Shown one piece after another: positions 38,656 through 44,935 of a DNA stretch of 45,307 bases (its first letter is position 1; the number at the start of each line of letters is the position of its first letter). The DNA is taken from positions 1 through 45,307 of the IMG/VR virus record IMGVR_UViG_3300046794_000441; one strand, given 5' to 3'. The translations under genes and the position numbers were made by a program. The notes under the pieces were generated by a model. That model worked only from the letters and a program-made list of their open reading frames with translations, was not told where the DNA came from and made no database searches. The DNA comes from a virus.

Positions 38656-38699
38656 TGGTCTGCCCGTTCTGCAGGCGCATGCGCTGCATCTGCGGGTGA
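38655..38699 (+). CDS. 14-residue cysteine micro-protein
   Basis: The micro-frame encodes MVCPFCRRMRCICG, with four Cys in a CPFC...CIC arrangement that could hold a zinc or a metal cluster. AAGGAGGAGG lies just upstream of the ATG, a stronger start signal than most genes here, and the frame overlaps the previous stop by one base. It may instead be a translation-coupling leader for the next genes. Confidence 0.45.
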   Translation: MVCPFCRRMRCICG

Positions 38700-38702
38700 G
38701 CC

Positions 38703-38792
38703 GTGGGCTTCACCCGACTCGAAAAGCTGATCATCCTGGCGGCCCTCACGGCCGCCTTCGTCATGAATGGGGCGCCGTACTGGTGGAACTGA
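38703..38792 (+). CDS. 29-residue single-helix membrane micro-protein
   Basis: GTG 38703 opens a 29-residue frame with a hydrophobic helix, LEKLIILAALTAAFVMNGAPYWW. No Shine-Dalgarno sequence is evident, and the start lies three bases after the micro-protein stop. It overlaps the next membrane micro-gene by 10 bases. The hydrophobic pattern and conserved-looking gene packing argue for expression. Confidence 0.42.
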   Translation: MGFTRLEKLIILAALTAAFVMNGAPYWWN

Positions 38793-38920
38793 TCAAGCGC
38801 CTGAGGATGGCGCTCGCGAAGAACCGGGCCCGGGTGGGCTGGGGGATCGCGGAGGGACTCATCGGGGCCGCTATCGGGCTCCTGGCCGCCACCCTGTGGG
38901 GTCACACGGTGGGCTGGTGA
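38783..38920 (+). CDS. 45-residue membrane micro-protein
   Basis: GTG 38783 encodes a basic start (ELIKRLRMALAKNRARVGW) and one membrane segment (GIAEGLIGAAIGLLAATLWGHTVGW). Its stop overlaps the GTG of the WhiB gene. The topology is probably N-in. The role is unknown; it could be a membrane partner in superinfection or lysis control. Confidence 0.5.
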   Translation: MELIKRLRMALAKNRARVGWGIAEGLIGAAIGLLAATLWGHTVGW

Positions 38921-39645
38921 CGATGCTCTACGATCCCGAGCGCCGCTGGCTGGCGCGGAGCATCTGTCGCTGGGAGGACCGTCACCTCTTCTTCGCCGAC
39001 GGCGCATCCGCCGGCCGCACATCGCAGAGCGTCCAGAGGGCGTGGGACCAGGCCAAGGAGATCTGCGCCGTATGCCCGGCACTCAAGGAGTGCGCCCGGG
39101 ACACCCTGGGCGAGGACTTCGGCGTCTGGGGCGGCTTGGACCAGAACCAGCGCGCCGCCATACGGCGCGCTATGCCCAGGGCCATCAAGAAGTGGCCGGA
39201 GGCCAGCCGCTTGCGCTGGGGCAAGGAAGTGCAGCGTCTGCGCGACGGTGAGGTGAGCTGGAGGGACATCACGCTCCAGACCGGCCTGCCGCACAACGTG
39301 GCCGAGACGCTCGCCACGCAGTGGCGCGTTCACCTGATCGAGACCGAGAACCAGCCGAAGGTCATCGACCTGCCCTTGCCCGAGCCGCGGACCCGGGGGC
39401 CGGAGTTCCCGGCCAAGCCGGGTGGGCGGCACGCCTGGGTGCGGCACAACGGCCGCATGTCGGACGCGATCTACCGGGGCGAGACCCCGTCAGGGCGCTG
39501 GATCTTCGTGACCGTCTACTCCGGTCACGGCCACGTCAACAAGTGGGTGCTCCGCAGAGACGTACAGATCTACCATCCCCAGCCCGTGATCATCATGTCC
39601 AAGCGCAGGGAGGAGGCGGATGAGCCCGCCAGGCCAGCTGCCTAA
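38917..39645 (+). CDS. WhiB-family regulator with a long C-terminal extension
   Basis: A 242-residue protein. The first 80 residues are a WhiB domain: Cys17, then CAVCPALKEC (Cys50, 53, 59) for a [4Fe-4S] cluster, and GVWGGL (69-74). WhiB proteins bind sigma factor and alter transcription; phage WhiBs can act against host WhiB2. Unusually, about 160 residues follow, including a possible HTH (RLRDGEVSWRDITLQTGLPHNVAETLATQW) and a beta-rich end (RWIFVTVYSGHGHVNKWVLRRDVQIYHP). GTG 38917 forms a GTGA overlap; an ATG two codons later is an alternative. Confidence 0.85.
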   Translation: MTMLYDPERRWLARSICRWEDRHLFFADGASAGRTSQSVQRAWDQAKEICAVCPALKECARDTLGEDFGVWGGLDQNQRAAIRRAMPRAIKKWPEASRLRWGKEVQRLRDGEVSWRDITLQTGLPHNVAETLATQWRVHLIETENQPKVIDLPLPEPRTRGPEFPAKPGGRHAWVRHNGRMSDAIYRGETPSGRWIFVTVYSGHGHVNKWVLRRDVQIYHPQPVIIMSKRREEADEPARPAA

Positions 39646-40477
39646 GAACACCAGCCACAGCGCCCGTGAGCAGCTTGAGCGGTGCGCCAAGGCGTACTTC
39701 CTCACCCGCATCGCCAGAGCCCCCAAGAGGCCCGCCCTGTGGCTCGCCGGCGGCTCTGCGGTCCACGAGGTCACCGAGCTGTGGGACCTCCACCCGAAGG
39801 CGGGGACGAAGGACTTCGCCTTCGATGTGGATCTGATCTGGAGGAACCAGTTCAACGCCCAGCTCGAAGAGCTGCGCGCCAAGGAGCCCAACGAGAACAT
39901 CTGGCGCCGCTCTCAAGCGGAGCCCATCGAGGCGTGGAACGTCCTCGGGCCACAGTCCGTCCGCTCGTACATCGACTGGCGCAAGCGCTCCCCCTGGGAG
40001 ATCTGGACCACGCCTGATGGCGAGCCCGCCATCGAGCTGGACGTGTCGGGGATACTCCCCGGCTGCCCGGTGGAGATCAGGGCGTACCTGGACCGGGTCT
40101 TCTGGGACCCGGTCTTCAAGAAGCACCACATCGTGGACCTGAAGACCGGCAAGCGGGCGCCGAAGAATGCCGACCAGTTCGGTACGTACGCGGCGCTGCT
40201 CAAGGCCATGTACGGCATCGACGTGGACAGCGGCGTTCCCTTCATGAACCGCAAGGGCGGGCTCGGCAAGCCCTTCGACCTGACCTCGTACACGCCCGAG
40301 TACGTGGGCCTCGTCTTCGGCGAGGCCTGGGAGCAGGTGCAGAGCGGGGACTTCCCCGCCAACGGCTTCGATTCGGAGTGCTTCATCTGCGACGTGGAGG
40401 CCGCCTGCGCGGCCCGCGGCGGGCCCCTGGCCCATCTCTACGACCCGGACTCTCCGGGCTACCAACCACCCTTCTGA
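39620..40477 (+). CDS. Cas4/RecB-like Fe-S exonuclease
   Basis: A 285-residue PD-(D/E)XK nuclease. VHE (His49, Glu50), YLDRV (Asp158), VDLKTGK (Asp173, Lys175) and DQFGTY (Gln186) are the nuclease motifs. Cys22 with Cys254, Cys257 and Cys263 (CFICDVEAAC) fits the four-Cys iron-sulphur staple of Cas4 and AddB-type nucleases. It probably trims DNA ends in phage recombination or replication. GGAGGAGGCGG precedes ATG 39620. The gene overlaps the WhiB gene by 26 bases. Confidence 0.85.
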   Translation: MSPPGQLPKNTSHSAREQLERCAKAYFLTRIARAPKRPALWLAGGSAVHEVTELWDLHPKAGTKDFAFDVDLIWRNQFNAQLEELRAKEPNENIWRRSQAEPIEAWNVLGPQSVRSYIDWRKRSPWEIWTTPDGEPAIELDVSGILPGCPVEIRAYLDRVFWDPVFKKHHIVDLKTGKRAPKNADQFGTYAALLKAMYGIDVDSGVPFMNRKGGLGKPFDLTSYTPEYVGLVFGEAWEQVQSGDFPANGFDSECFICDVEAACAARGGPLAHLYDPDSPGYQPPF

Positions 40478-40483
40478 GGACCC

Positions 40484-40639
40484 GTGATAGCCACCTTGAG
40501 CTTCAGCGACCTGCTGGCCAAGTTCTTACTGCGGACGCGCTCCGTTAACGAGCCCGTGGCGTACGACGACCCACAGCGCGATCCCAACTACTGCTGGACG
40601 CACCACATGATCTATCCCGCCTGTGCGGACATGCACTGA
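40484..40639 (+). CDS. Small protein with a TTA codon
   Basis: GTG 40484 opens a 51-residue frame starting MIATLSFSDLLAKFLLRTRSVNEPVAYDD and ending DPNYCWTHHMIYPACADMH, whose Cys and His could bind metal. Codon 15 (40526) is TTA, rare in Streptomyces. GAGGACCC precedes the start. The stop overlaps the next ATG. The function is unknown. Confidence 0.52.
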   Translation: MIATLSFSDLLAKFLLRTRSVNEPVAYDDPQRDPNYCWTHHMIYPACADMH

Positions 40640-40767
40640 TGCTTCCCAACTGCGACTGCGGCGCCTGCTGCGAGCAGTGCGGGCACTACCCGGGTTGTAT
40701 CCGTTTCGAACTGAGCGAGGGGGACGATGCCGATCCTGAGCCTGTGCACGGGCTACGGCGGGCTTGA
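40639..40767 (+). CDS. Small cysteine-rich protein
   Basis: A 42-residue frame with six Cys in the first 20 residues (NCDCGACCEQCGHYPGC), then an acidic tail. ATG 40639 overlaps the previous stop; the last 41 bases overlap the methyltransferase gene. It probably binds metal; no family is recognised. Confidence 0.5.
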   Translation: MLPNCDCGACCEQCGHYPGCIRFELSEGDDADPEPVHGLRRA

Positions 40768-41479
40768 TATGGCCGTGGAGGCCCTGACCGGTGACAAGGT
40801 CGCCTACGTCGCGGAGAACGACGAGGCGGCCTCTCTTGTGCTCAAGCACCACCGGCCCGATGTGCCGAACATCGGCGACATCACAACGTACGACTTCACG
40901 CAGCTGTCCGGCCTGGTGGACGCCATTGCGGCCGGCTTCCCCTGCCGCAATACCTCCAACGCCGGCCGAAGGGATGGAATCAATGGCCAGTGGTCGCGGG
41001 TCTGGAAGGACGTCTGCCGAGCCATCCGCGATATACGACCTCGTCACGCGTTCCTGGAGAACGTTGCGGCGCTCCGGTCGCGGGGCCTCGATGTCGTCGC
41101 TGAAGACCTGGCCTCGGTCGGGTATGACCTCTGGTGGACGACTCTTCGAGCTTCCGACCTGGGAGCCGCCCACCAGCGAGACCGATGGTTCGGAATCGCG
41201 GTTCCCCACGCCGAAGGCGAGCGACGGCCCGCACGGTGGGCCGAACCAGCGCAGCAGCAAGGGGAAGTACGACGCGCTTCCGGGGATGGTGGTCAACTGC
41301 CTTCCCACGCCGACCGCCAGGGACTGGCGGTCGGGCGCCTCGAACCTGCATGGGGTCAACTCCAGACCGCTGAACGAGGTGGTCTTGCTCCTGAAGACGC
41401 CCACGGCGCAACTCGGGACGAACGGGTCGGCACAGCACCCGGACAAGCGTCGAGGGGGGGGGCACGGACCAACCCTTGA
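40727..41479 (+). CDS. C5-cytosine DNA methyltransferase, N-terminal part
   Basis: This frame encodes LSLCTGYGGLDMAVEAL (motif I), VAYVAENDEAA (II), AGFPCRNTSNAG (motif IV, catalytic Cys; PCR in place of the usual PCQ), FLENV (VI) and QRDRWFGIAVP (VIII). After about base 41200 the frame gives only low-complexity sequence and stops at 41479 at a 9-G tract, while motifs IX-X continue in the +1 frame to 41870. Methylation would protect phage DNA from restriction, and no restriction enzyme gene is near. Start ATG 40727 follows GAGGGGGACG. Confidence 0.8.
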   Translation: MPILSLCTGYGGLDMAVEALTGDKVAYVAENDEAASLVLKHHRPDVPNIGDITTYDFTQLSGLVDAIAAGFPCRNTSNAGRRDGINGQWSRVWKDVCRAIRDIRPRHAFLENVAALRSRGLDVVAEDLASVGYDLWWTTLRASDLGAAHQRDRWFGIAVPHAEGERRPARWAEPAQQQGEVRRASGDGGQLPSHADRQGLAVGRLEPAWGQLQTAERGGLAPEDAHGATRDERVGTAPGQASRGGARTNP

Positions 41480-41870
41480 CGACGAAGTCTCCTTCCTTCT
41501 TCCCCACGCCGACAGCGGCGGACGGGACGGGAGGCCCGGGGACGAGCCCGAATCGCAAGGGCGGGATGAACCTGCGGACGGCTGTCACTCGCCTGCCGAG
41601 TGGTGGGGCGAGTACCTCCCCGCCATCCGCAGATGGGAGCAGCTGAGCGGAATTCCCGCACCAGCGCCCACAGAGACAGGACCCAGAGGGGGCCGCCGAC
41701 TGGCGGCCCCCTTCGCTGAGTGGCTGATGGGCATCCCGCCCGGTCACGTCACGGGCGTACCGGGCCTGGACCGGAAAGACCAGCTTCACAAGATCGGTAA
41801 CGGCGCCATGCCCGTACAGGCATACGCCGCTTACGAACACCTGCTCAACCTGATGAAAGAGGCGTCATGA
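41202..41870 (+). pseudogene. C-terminal part of the C5 methyltransferase, out of frame
   Basis: In the +1 frame relative to the N-terminal part, this region encodes FPTPKASDGPHGGPNQRSSKGK, CLPTPTARDWRSGAS, NSRPLNEVV and HPDKRRGGGHGPTLDDEV, repeats typical of the target-recognition linker of actinophage methyltransferases. It then encodes PAEWWGEYLPAIRRW, FAEWLMGIPPGHVTG and KIGNGAMPVQAY (motifs IX-X). It has no start of its own. One base less in the CCCC at 41204-41207 or in the 9-G tract at 41454-41462 would join the parts into about 380 residues. A stretch after 41497 reads FPTPTAADGTGGPGTSPNRKGG in yet another frame, so the gene may be truly decayed or may contain sequencing errors. Confidence 0.72.
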
Positions 41871-42532
41871 CCGACACCACCACCGAGACCGTGGGCCCCG
41901 ACACCGAGGCCGAGGGCTGGGGCGCCGACGCGCCGGCCGTGACCTACCCCGAGTACTCGGACCGCCCGCACAACCACAACTTCACCATCTCGCTGGACGG
42001 CCGCGGCCCGATGGTCGCGATCCGCGCTCAGACGGCCGAGGAGTTCAACGCTCGTCTCCAGGAGCTGGAGGACGCGGGCACGCTCACCATGGTGGCGTCC
42101 GTGTACAGCCACATGAAGGCCGAGATGGCCATAGCCCAGGGCCTGGGCCCGGTGACCCCGGTGGGGCCGCCCCAGGGCGCTCCTGCGCCCGTGCAGCCCA
42201 TGCCGCTGCCGCAGTCTCCCCAGGCGCAGTACCCGGCCGGTCCGCCGGTGCCCCCGCAGGGCCCGGCTCCGGCGCAGTGGCAGAACGCCGGCGCTCCGGC
42301 CCCGCAGGCCGGCCCGCAGAACCAGGAGTACCGCAACGCGGGCTGGTACCGACTGGACGTGCCCTTCCCGAAGAAGGGCCAGTTCGACGGGATCGTGGCG
42401 CAGTACCAGCTGCGCAAGGGCCGCCCGTCCGAGGGCGGGTCGTACTCCTTCAACTCCAAGGGCGAGAAGGCCTGGTACGTCTCCCCCGAGGTCGCGGGGG
42501 CCTTCCCGATGTTCTCGCCCGTGCCCGCCTAG
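41867..42532 (+). CDS. Phage protein with Pro-rich linker, possible DNA-metabolism role
   Basis: A 221-residue protein. The N-terminal 90 residues include HNHNFTISLDGRGPMVAIRAQTAEEFNARLQELEDAG and VYSHMKAEMAIAQGL. The middle (95-150) is Pro/Gln/Ala-rich and flexible. The C-terminal 60 (WYRLDVPFPKKGQFDGIVAQYQLRKGRPSEGGSYSFNSKGEKAWYVSPEV) are compact and basic. The two-domain layout between the nuclease, methyltransferase and helicase genes suggests a DNA-binding helper, but this is inferred. It overlaps the methyltransferase stop by four bases. Confidence 0.65.
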   Translation: MTDTTTETVGPDTEAEGWGADAPAVTYPEYSDRPHNHNFTISLDGRGPMVAIRAQTAEEFNARLQELEDAGTLTMVASVYSHMKAEMAIAQGLGPVTPVGPPQGAPAPVQPMPLPQSPQAQYPAGPPVPPQGPAPAQWQNAGAPAPQAGPQNQEYRNAGWYRLDVPFPKKGQFDGIVAQYQLRKGRPSEGGSYSFNSKGEKAWYVSPEVAGAFPMFSPVPA

Positions 42533-42592
42533 GCCATGACTTCCCCTCAGCCCCTCCTTGGCGCCACACTGGCGCCGGGGAGAGGGGGTGTG

Positions 42593-42736
42593 ATGGACCA
42601 TCGACTGTCGGACTACGACAAGAAGCGCCTGGACGAGATGAACTCGGCGAACCTGCCGGCCTTCTGGCTGGCTTACCCGGTCGTCGTCTTCGGGGGGTTC
42701 TGGCTGCTGATCCGAGTCCTGGACTGGATCGGGTAA
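42593..42736 (+). CDS. Small single-pass membrane protein
   Basis: A 47-residue protein with a charged start (DHRLSDYDKKRLDEMNSANL) and one membrane segment (PAFWLAYPVVVFGGFWLLIRVL). GGGAGAGGGG precedes ATG 42593; an earlier in-frame ATG at 42536 has no such signal. A 7-bp hairpin (GGCGCCA/TGGCGCC near 42560) lies upstream. The function is unknown. Confidence 0.6.
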   Translation: MDHRLSDYDKKRLDEMNSANLPAFWLAYPVVVFGGFWLLIRVLDWIG

Positions 42737-42739
42737 AAC

Positions 42740-43579
42740 GTGCAGAAAGCATCCCGACGGGTGCGCAAGGGGGCAGTGGGCGTTGACCCGCTGCCCCCTG
42801 CGTTTTCCTCGTGGGCAGAGCGCAAGCTGCGCTTCTACCCCAAGAACGTGCACATGATCAGCGGCAGGCCCGGGTCGTTCAAGACGATGCTGGCGCTCAA
42901 CGCCATCGTCAACATGGGCTTGCCGACGCTCGGCTTCTCCAACGACTCGGACGACCTGACGGTGTTCTCCCGGCTGCTCGCGATCGACACTGGACAGCAG
43001 TCCGAGGACATGGAGGACTGGATCAGCTCGAACCCCGACGAAGCCGCGCTGGCGCTCGGGAAGTTCGACTTCATCGACTGGAACTTCTTCGCGAACCCCA
43101 CGATGGATGACGTCTGGCTGGAGACGTACGCCCACCACGAGGCCAACGGCCAGTGGCCGAAGGTGATCCTGGTCGACATCCTCAAGAACGTCCAGCTGGA
43201 CGGAGGCGGGGACGAGTGGGCGAGCCTGCGTGAGGTGATGCTCCAGTCCCTGGTCCTGGCCAGGGAGACGGACGCTGCCGTGATCCTCGTGCATCACGCG
43301 ACAGACGGAGCACGGGGGTACCCCGTGCCCACCCGGGCCGAGGTGCTCGGCAAGGTCGGCGCCCTTCCGGCGCTGATGGTCAACGTCGGCATGGATGCCG
43401 ACAACCAGATGTGGGTGGCGGGCGTGAAGGTCCGCAAGGGCAAGTCCGATCCGGACGCCAAGAATGCCTTCCGCATGACCGTGCAGCCCGAGTGTGCACG
43501 CGTCGGCGACTACGTACACGTACCCCAGATCCGCGTCCCTTCGTACGGGGGCTGGGGAGGAGGAGAGGGATGGGAATGA
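42740..43579 (+). CDS. RecA-fold replicative helicase-like ATPase (DnaB/RepA type)
   Basis: A 279-residue protein. The Walker A motif is SGRPGSFKT (about residues 41-49) and the Walker B motif VILVD (142-146), followed by VILVHHATDGARG, typical of the RecA fold of phage DnaB/RepA-like helicases. There is no separate N-terminal helical domain, and the protein is shorter than DnaB (about 450 residues). It probably unwinds DNA with the split primase. It starts at GTG 42740, three bases after the membrane protein stop; no strong Shine-Dalgarno sequence is seen. It overlaps the next gene (ATGA). Confidence 0.78.
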   Translation: MQKASRRVRKGAVGVDPLPPAFSSWAERKLRFYPKNVHMISGRPGSFKTMLALNAIVNMGLPTLGFSNDSDDLTVFSRLLAIDTGQQSEDMEDWISSNPDEAALALGKFDFIDWNFFANPTMDDVWLETYAHHEANGQWPKVILVDILKNVQLDGGGDEWASLREVMLQSLVLARETDAAVILVHHATDGARGYPVPTRAEVLGKVGALPALMVNVGMDADNQMWVAGVKVRKGKSDPDAKNAFRMTVQPECARVGDYVHVPQIRVPSYGGWGGGEGWE

Positions 43580-43770
43580 GCGAGGAGCGAGACACCGGGG
43601 GTTGGGCGCTCACGGACGGTTACGCCTCGGACGATCGGCTTTGCCTGATGGCGGATGAGGGGTCTATCGACATCGTTTACAACTCCAACCCACTGTCCGC
43701 CCCGCAGATGCGGGCCTTGGCCAGTGTTCTCGTAGAGAAGGCTGAGGGGCTGGAGGCGAAACGCTCATGA
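43576..43770 (+). CDS. Small hypothetical protein
   Basis: A 64-residue protein, MSEERDTGGWALTDGYASDDRLCLMADEGSIDIVYNSNPLSAPQMRALASVLVEKAEG, with acidic residues and a C-terminal helix. It is coupled on both sides by ATGA overlaps. GGAGAGGG lies upstream inside the helicase gene. The function is unknown. Confidence 0.62.
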   Translation: MSEERDTGGWALTDGYASDDRLCLMADEGSIDIVYNSNPLSAPQMRALASVLVEKAEGLEAKRS

Positions 43771-43952
43771 CCTGCCGCTGGTTCCATCGCTGGGGCGAGT
43801 GGGAGAGCGAGTTCGAAGAGGCCCCTCTCGGGGCGATGACCGTCTGGGAATGGCGCGTACGCCACTGCCAGCGCAAGCGCTGCGACATGTTCGAGGAGGT
43901 GCCGCGGTGCGTGTCATTGTCACCGGAAGTCGCGCGTGGCCTGATCCCGTGA
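43767..43952 (+). CDS. Small Cys/Trp-rich protein
   Basis: A 61-residue protein opening MTCRWFHRWGEWESEFEEAPLG with VWEWRVRHCQRKRCDMFEEV. This pattern (C-W-H-W-W then CxxxxC) recurs in small actinophage proteins and suggests a zinc-binding fold. The ATG overlaps the previous stop; the end overlaps the SLOG gene by 46 bases. Confidence 0.62.
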   Translation: MTCRWFHRWGEWESEFEEAPLGAMTVWEWRVRHCQRKRCDMFEEVPRCVSLSPEVARGLIP

Positions 43953-44275
43953 GGGTCGCCCACGAGCTGAACACGCTGTACCTCCAGCACGGGCCCTTCA
44001 CGCTCATCCATGGCGCCTGCGCCACGGGCGCGGACGCTGCGGCAGCGCACTGGGTGGAGATCGCGGGCCAGGCCCTCGGGTGTATCGAGATCAAGTACCC
44101 CGCCGACTGGGAGCAGTTCGGCAAGAGAGCAGGGCCCATCCGCAATGAGCAGATGGTGAGGGAGGCGGGCGCCGATCTGGTGCTCGCCTTCCCGCTTTTC
44201 GACAGCCGCGGCACGCGGCACACGATCGACCTCGCCCGCGAGGCGGGCATCCCGGTACAGGAGATCAGAGCATGA
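43907..44275 (+). CDS. SLOG-family protein (YspA/DUF2493-like)
   Basis: A 122-residue Rossmann-like protein: VRVIVTGSRAWPDPVRVAHELN, then FTLIHGACATGADAAAAHWVE, and GPIRNEQMVREAGADLVLAFP match the DUF2493/YspA SLOG family related to DprA and LOG nucleotide-binding proteins. It may bind or hydrolyse a nucleotide or nucleotide-derived signal, possibly in anti-defence; the exact substrate is unknown. GAGGAGG precedes GTG 43907. It overlaps the next gene. Confidence 0.8.
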   Translation: MRVIVTGSRAWPDPVRVAHELNTLYLQHGPFTLIHGACATGADAAAAHWVEIAGQALGCIEIKYPADWEQFGKRAGPIRNEQMVREAGADLVLAFPLFDSRGTRHTIDLAREAGIPVQEIRA

Positions 44276-44547
44276 GCACGCTGAAGTTCGAGGGACCGCC
44301 CCCGACGGCCTACGGGACATCCAAGGGGCACCACGCCGACGCCGCCCGGGAGCTGCGCGAGCGGCCCGGAGAGTGGGCGATCGTCGGCGTCTACGCCCAC
44401 AGCGGCTCTGCCGGTGCGGTGGCCCTCCAGGTACGCAAGGGGTCCATAGCCGCGTACGAGCCGGCCGGGGCCTTCGAGGCCAAGGCCCGCACCGTGAACG
44501 GCGAGGCGCGCGTGTACGCCCGCTTCGTGGGCGATCCGGATGAGTGA
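44272..44547 (+). CDS. Small hypothetical protein
   Basis: A 91-residue protein, MSTLKFEGPPPTAYGTSKGHHADAARELRERPGEWAIVGVYAHSGSAGAVALQVRKGS, then an Ala-rich alpha-beta part. It resembles other short actinophage proteins beginning with a Pro-rich arm and ending FVGDPDE. The ATGA overlap couples it to the SLOG gene. The function is unknown. Confidence 0.65.
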   Translation: MSTLKFEGPPPTAYGTSKGHHADAARELRERPGEWAIVGVYAHSGSAGAVALQVRKGSIAAYEPAGAFEAKARTVNGEARVYARFVGDPDE

Positions 44548-44935
44548 CAACCACACGGGCCTCCCGCACGACCTGCCCGAGTACGTGCCGAACGTGGCTC
44601 CGGAGAAGCCCGCCGTAGAGGAGACCGTCAAGGTCGGCCTCGGGGACGACTACTACCAGGGCGCTTACTTCAGCACCGCGGCCACGTACCTGGACTACGA
44701 GGTGCCCAGGTCCCAGCTGGAGCGCTGGGAGGCCGCCCAGGCGGCCTACGGCGCCATGCAGGACGAGATCGAGCAGGTAATGCGCGAGCAGTCGCGCCGC
44801 GTCCTGGCGCTCATGCTGGAGCGCCGCAAGGGGCAGCCCAATACGGTATCGAAGCTTGTCCAGGTCGCGTACGAAGACGCCATTACGCGGATGCTCCAGC
44901 AGGCTCCGCTACTGCGGAGGAAAGAGGGCGAGTGA
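44540..44935 (+). CDS. Hypothetical helical protein upstream of the nuclease
   Basis: A 131-residue protein with a Pro-rich start, then DDYYQGAYFSTAATYLDYEVPRSQLERWEAAQAAYGAMQDEIEQVMREQ and further helix. It overlaps the previous gene by eight bases and the next GTG start by four. No family is recognised; its place next to the junction nuclease suggests a recombination-module passenger. Confidence 0.63.
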   Translation: MSDNHTGLPHDLPEYVPNVAPEKPAVEETVKVGLGDDYYQGAYFSTAATYLDYEVPRSQLERWEAAQAAYGAMQDEIEQVMREQSRRVLALMLERRKGQPNTVSKLVQVAYEDAITRMLQQAPLLRRKEGE

